DNA of 18,304 nt, from NCBI GenBank assembly GCA_964455285.1, contig CAYVVG010000069.1:1-18304 (forward strand), in the 5' to 3' direction. This DNA is from CAIVAT01 sp964455285 (lineage in GTDB: Bacteria > Bacteroidota > Bacteroidia > Bacteroidales > FEN-979). Positions 15,060 through 18,304 of this stretch are shown piece after piece (the first letter of the stretch is position 1; each line of letters begins with the position of its first letter). The notes below the pieces were generated by a model, which ran no database searches, had not been told where the DNA came from, and saw only the letters and a program-made list of their open reading frames with translations. The position numbers and the translations under genes were made by a program.

Positions 15060-15154
15060 ACCTCCCCTTCCGGCACCCTCCTTCCTCATCCGGCCCGACC
15101 GCAAACGGGTTGGTAAAATTTTTCAACATTCTTCGCTGCTTCGCTTATTCCACG

Positions 15155-15162
15155 TAATTTTG
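15155..15162 (+). promoter_or_regulatory. Bacteroidetes -7 element (TAATTTTG) for parAB
   Basis: TAATTTTG fits TAnnTTTG and ends 20 bases before the parA ATG, implying a short leader. It is identical to the element in front of tRNA-Leu. No clear TTG -33 box lies 19-21 bases upstream. Confidence 0.55.
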
Positions 15163-15182
15163 TCACCTTGTAACCGTACCAA

Positions 15183-15986
15183 ATGGGTAAAGTAATTGCC
15201 ATTGCCAATCAGAAAGGAGGCGTCGGGAAGACGACCACGGCCATTAACCTCGCAGCCGGTCTCGCCGTCCTCGAACATAAAACCCTCATCATCGACGCCG
15301 ACCCCCAGGCCAACGCCACATCCGGAGTCGGTTTCGACCCGCGGAACGTCAAGACCAGCATCTATGAGTGCATCATGGATGACGTGGAAGCCCGGAACAT
15401 CATCCTGAACACTTCGACCCCCTATCTCGACCTGTTGCCCGCCCACATAGACCTGGTGGGAGCGGAGATCGAGATGATCAACATGCCGAACCGGGAAAAG
15501 ATGATGCGAAAAGTCATAGCCGGCATCCGCGACAATTACGATTTCATCATCATCGACTGCTCCCCCTCTCTCGGACTCATTACGGTCAACTCGCTCACCG
15601 CTGCCGATTCGGTCATCATCCCGGTCCAGTGCGAATATTTTGCCCTCGAAGGACTCGGGAAACTGCTCAATACCATCAAGATCGTGCAATCGCGTCTCAA
15701 CCCCTCACTCGACATCGAAGGAATCCTGCTCACGATGTACGACAACCGCCTGAACCTGGCCAAACAGGTGGTGGAAGAGGTAAAGATCCACTTCCAGCAA
15801 ATGGTGTTCAACACGATCATCAACCGGAATACCAAACTGGGGGAGGCGCCCAGCTTCGGCCTCACGATCATGCTCCACGACATCAACAGCTCGGGAGCCA
15901 TCAACTACCTCAACCTGGCCAGGGAGATCCTCCAGAATAATAACCTCACCAAGCTGACAAACGCAGAGAAAGAGATCAATGCCTGA
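15183..15986 (+). CDS. parA: ParA/Soj chromosome-partitioning ATPase
   Basis: 267 aa cytoplasmic ATPase that binds DNA non-specifically when dimeric and moves ParB-parS complexes. The deviant Walker A KGGVGKTT is at 11-18 (GKVIAIANQKGGVGKTT), Walker A' is IIDADPQANAT, and Walker B is FIIIDCSPS. It has no N-terminal DNA-binding extension, so it is the small chromosomal Soj type. Its end overlaps parB by 8 bases (15979-15986), which supports a chromosomal par operon. A promoter -7 element lies just upstream. No parS-like site was found in the window. Confident identification. Confidence 0.96.
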   Translation: MGKVIAIANQKGGVGKTTTAINLAAGLAVLEHKTLIIDADPQANATSGVGFDPRNVKTSIYECIMDDVEARNIILNTSTPYLDLLPAHIDLVGAEIEMINMPNREKMMRKVIAGIRDNYDFIIIDCSPSLGLITVNSLTAADSVIIPVQCEYFALEGLGKLLNTIKIVQSRLNPSLDIEGILLTMYDNRLNLAKQVVEEVKIHFQQMVFNTIINRNTKLGEAPSFGLTIMLHDINSSGAINYLNLAREILQNNNLTKLTNAEKEINA

Positions 15987-16869
15987 AATCCCCCCGAAAA
16001 AAAAAGCCCTGGGAAGAGGGCTCAGCGCCTTACTGGAGACTCCTGAACAGGAAGGACACCTGCGTGAAATACCCGAAGAATATGCTTCCGAGCATGTGAT
16101 GCAGGTCAGAGTTGACCAGATCGAACCCAACCCCTTCCAGCCCCGGGTGCATTTTGACGAGAAAGAACTCATGGAACTGGCCGGCTCCATCCAGGCCCAC
16201 GGGATCATCCAGCCACTCACCATCCGGAGGATCGACCCCCACCGCTTCCAGCTGATCTCCGGTGAACGCAGGCTGAAAGCCTCGATCCGTGCCGGCCTGA
16301 CCCAGGTGCCCGCCTATGTCAGGCTGGCCAACGACGAACAGATGCTGGAGATGGCTTTGGTGGAGAATATCCAGCGCGAAGACCTCAACCCGCTCGAAAT
16401 CGCGATCAGCTTCCAGCGGTTGCTGGAGGAGTGCCGCATCAGCCAGGAAGACCTGAGCCGGAAAGTCGGGAAGGACCGGTCAACCGTGGCCAATTACATC
16501 CGGCTGCTTAAACTTCCCTCCGAAATTCAGGTGGCTGTCAGAGACAACCTGATCACCATGGGCCATGCACGGGCCCTGATCAACATCACCGATGAACAAT
16601 CCCAACTCATCATCCTGAAAAGGATCCTCGAAAAGAAACTCTCGGTCCGCGAAGTCGAAGAGGCGGTGCGTGACCTCGGCAAAAAAGGCCTCCCCCCGAA
16701 ACAGGAACGGGAACTCCCCCCGAAATTCGAGGTGGCGCGGATCAAATTGCGCGAACGGCTGCATTCCGACATCCGCATCCGCATCAACCGCAAAGGAAGT
16801 GGCTCGCTCATCATCGAATTCCGTTCGCCGGACGATTTCGACCGGATCATGTCCAAACTGGATTCCTGA
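15979..16869 (+). CDS. parB: ParB/Spo0J chromosome-partitioning CTPase
   Basis: 296 aa DNA-clamp protein that loads at parS. The N-terminus KKKALGRGLSALL (7-19) is the segment that stimulates ParA ATPase. The nucleotide-binding core holds the key GERR (95-98) and ENIQREDLNP (129-138) motifs of ParB CTPases. The helix-turn-helix (about 154-175: ISQEDLSRKVGKDRSTVANYI) binds parS, and the C-terminal dimerisation region ends IEFRSPDDFDRIMSKL. It overlaps parA by 8 bases, and its TGA stop directly abuts the ATG of the DUF5683 gene, so the three are likely translated together. Confidence 0.96.
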   Translation: MPEIPPKKKALGRGLSALLETPEQEGHLREIPEEYASEHVMQVRVDQIEPNPFQPRVHFDEKELMELAGSIQAHGIIQPLTIRRIDPHRFQLISGERRLKASIRAGLTQVPAYVRLANDEQMLEMALVENIQREDLNPLEIAISFQRLLEECRISQEDLSRKVGKDRSTVANYIRLLKLPSEIQVAVRDNLITMGHARALINITDEQSQLIILKRILEKKLSVREVEEAVRDLGKKGLPPKQERELPPKFEVARIKLRERLHSDIRIRINRKGSGSLIIEFRSPDDFDRIMSKLDS

Positions 16870-17445
16870 ATGAAGGCGCTCCTACCCGTAACCCTGTTTT
16901 GCCTGCTCCTATTAACCCTGCCCCGACAGGCCCTGTCAGCCACACCCGACACCACCCTCACCGAACGTCCTGACTCGGTGGTTGAAAAGGAACATTCTCC
17001 CTCAAAAGCAACGATCATGTCGACCTGCCTCCCCGGACTGGGCCAGATCTACAACCGGAAATACTGGAAAGTACCTGTGATCTATGCCGGGTTCGGGGTG
17101 TTGACATATTTCATTTATACCAACGCTGACTACTATATCAGTTTCAAATGCGCCTATATCGAGTCGGTTTACGGGAACAAGAACGGCTCTTACGGCAACC
17201 TCGTGCAACGTTACTCGTCCGACGAACTGCTCTCCGCCCGGGAATATTACCGGCGCAACCTTGAAGTGAGCATCCTCCTGACCTCGCTGTGGTATGTCCT
17301 GAACATCCTCGATGCCACGGTTGATGCGCATTTGTTCACATACAACGTCAGCGACAAGTTATCCATGAAAATCGAACCCGCCATCCTGCCTTCCGGCAGC
17401 GGGCACACCCACTCAGGCGGATTGAGGCTCTGCCTGAAATTCTAA
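16870..17445 (+). CDS. DUF5683 membrane protein
   Basis: 191 aa. A signal-peptide-like N-terminus (LLPVTLFCLLLLTLP) is followed by a polar segment. The family core LPGLGQIYNRKYWKVPVIYAG (54-74) sits in a hydrophobic stretch continuing through FGVLTYFIYTNADYYI. A second hydrophobic helix (about 132-148, SILLTSLWYVLNILDATVDAH) follows. This is the Bacteroidetes DUF5683 pattern. Function unknown; conserved placement after parB suggests an envelope or morphogenesis role, which is inference only. It starts at the base right after the parB stop and ends 18 bases before dapB. Confidence 0.88.
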   Translation: MKALLPVTLFCLLLLTLPRQALSATPDTTLTERPDSVVEKEHSPSKATIMSTCLPGLGQIYNRKYWKVPVIYAGFGVLTYFIYTNADYYISFKCAYIESVYGNKNGSYGNLVQRYSSDELLSAREYYRRNLEVSILLTSLWYVLNILDATVDAHLFTYNVSDKLSMKIEPAILPSGSGHTHSGGLRLCLKF

Positions 17446-17463
17446 CTGGTTAAAGCACCTCTT

Positions 17464-18201
17464 ATGAAGATCGCAATACTCGGATACGGAAAAATGGGAC
17501 AGGAGATCGAAAAACTGGCCCTGAAACGAGGCCACGAGATCGTCATCATCGTCGACAGCCTTGACGACTGGGAACAGGAAGACCTGAATCTCGGTGAGGC
17601 CGAAGTGGCGATCGAATTCTCCACGCCGGTCAGCGTGGTCGAGAATATCTACCATTGCTTTGATGCCGGCGTCCCTGTCGTTGTCGGCACCACCGGGTGG
17701 CACGACAATCTCGAAAAAGTGAAGGACGACTGCCTGCGGCGTCAGTGCTCTCTCTTCCATGCCCCCAATTACAGCATCGGAGTCAACCTGTTCTTCAGCC
17801 TGAACCGTTACCTCGCCGGGCTCATGGCCAAATGGGAGGATTATACGATCTCTATCGAGGAGACCCACCACATTCACAAACAGGATGCTCCCAGCGGCAC
17901 CGCCATCAAACTTGCCGACGATATCATCCGGTTCAACGAACGCAAGGAGAAATGGGTGCGCGAAACAGAGGAGAACCCCGCCGAACTGGGTATTAAATCT
18001 TACCGCACCGCCAACGTGCCAGGCACTCATATAGTCAGGTACGAATCCGAAGAAGACAGCATCGAGATCATACACACTGCCAAGAGCCGGCGCGGCTTCG
18101 CCCTGGGTGCCCTCATGGCGGCCGAATGGATCGCGGGGAAAAAAGGATACTTCGACATGAAAGATTTGCTTGGGGCACAGATTTTGTCGGGTAACGAATA
18201 A
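17464..18201 (+). CDS. dapB: 4-hydroxy-tetrahydrodipicolinate reductase
   Basis: NAD(P)H-dependent reductase of the lysine/diaminopimelate pathway, feeding peptidoglycan synthesis; 245 aa, usual length. The nucleotide-binding GYGKMG is at 7-12 and GTTGW at 75-79. The catalytic motif EETHHIHKQDAPSGTA gives His135, His136 and Lys139. Asp31 after IIV may favour NADH, but I am not sure of that. ATG at 17464; the start MKIAILGYGKMG is clear. It sits between the DUF5683 gene and a membrane protein at the right edge, in line with a Bacteroidetes parAB-DUF5683-dapB-lepB order that I recall. Confidence 0.95.
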   Translation: MKIAILGYGKMGQEIEKLALKRGHEIVIIVDSLDDWEQEDLNLGEAEVAIEFSTPVSVVENIYHCFDAGVPVVVGTTGWHDNLEKVKDDCLRRQCSLFHAPNYSIGVNLFFSLNRYLAGLMAKWEDYTISIEETHHIHKQDAPSGTAIKLADDIIRFNERKEKWVRETEENPAELGIKSYRTANVPGTHIVRYESEEDSIEIIHTAKSRRGFALGALMAAEWIAGKKGYFDMKDLLGAQILSGNE

Positions 18202-18248
18202 GAATTTCATCCACAGTACGTTTTACAGGTAATAACAACCTCCGGATT

Positions 18249-18304
18249 ATGAACTTATACATGGTTTTTACCATCCTCTTCTTCATCCTCACCATCGTCG
18301 GGAT
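18249..18304 (+). CDS. Membrane protein, partial; probably signal peptidase I
   Basis: Only 18 codons from ATG at 18249 to the right edge: MNLYMVFTILFFILTIVG, a strongly hydrophobic N-terminal membrane segment. In Bacteroidetes dapB is often followed by a signal peptidase I whose N-terminus resembles DUF5684, and this segment fits, but 18 residues cannot prove it. The 47-base gap after dapB holds TACGTTTT, one base away from a -7 element. Confidence 0.55.
   Translation, partial: MNLYMVFTILFFILTIVG

Noticed and set aside
15092..15123. Possible terminator after DUF3276 (CCCG/CGGG hairpin, then T5)
   Set aside because: The stem has only four Watson-Crick pairs plus wobbles, and the T run begins 7 bases after it.

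Overview
This window looks like a chromosomal segment of a Bacteroidota organism, probably a Bacteroidales-type lineage with fairly GC-rich codon use. The support is family content: a PorQ-type type IX secretion protein, DUF5723, DUF4294, DUF3276 and DUF5683 proteins, and a long Bacteroidetes-type NusB. There is also a recurring TAnnTTTG promoter -7 element in front of transcription units, and most starts have only weak Shine-Dalgarno sequences. Almost everything is conserved housekeeping or envelope biology. I see no phage, insertion sequence, CRISPR array or obvious defence island.

Layout. (1) 1-1191, minus strand: the 5' part of a DUF5723-like outer-membrane protein, running off the left edge. 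(2) 1338-7313, plus strand: a promoter, tRNA-Leu(UAG), then tig, clpP, clpX, a DUF4294 protein and a large fused glycosyltransferase. This is a proteostasis operon with two envelope-type genes behind it. (3) 7348-10174, plus strand: a second promoter, then a 2-oxoacid dehydrogenase E2, a DnaQ-like exonuclease overlapping it by one base, and a small FAH-family hydrolase. (4) 10177-14538, minus strand: transcribed as nusB, porQ, ispH, recF, then a DUF721/DciA-like gene, with the last three overlapping. It converges on group 3 with only 2 bases between stop codons. (5) 14539-14684: a divergent promoter region between nusB and a DUF3276 (PUR-like) gene. (6) 15155-18304, plus strand: parA, parB, a DUF5683 membrane protein, dapB, and the first 18 codons of a membrane protein that is probably signal peptidase I.

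How the genes fit together. Group 2 pairs a ribosome-bound chaperone with the ClpXP protease. Group 4 joins transcription antitermination, type IX secretion, isoprenoid synthesis and replication/repair. Group 6 is the Bacteroidetes chromosome-partition locus with cell-envelope functions (lysine/diaminopimelate synthesis, protein export) attached.

The most unusual things I can support are two proteins. One is a trigger factor that appears to lack its central PPIase domain and carries a very histidine-rich tail. The other is a GT2 glycosyltransferase fused to a WbaP/WcaJ-like membrane protein whose catalytic core appears to be deleted. No intergenic stretch reaches 300 bases without a gene.
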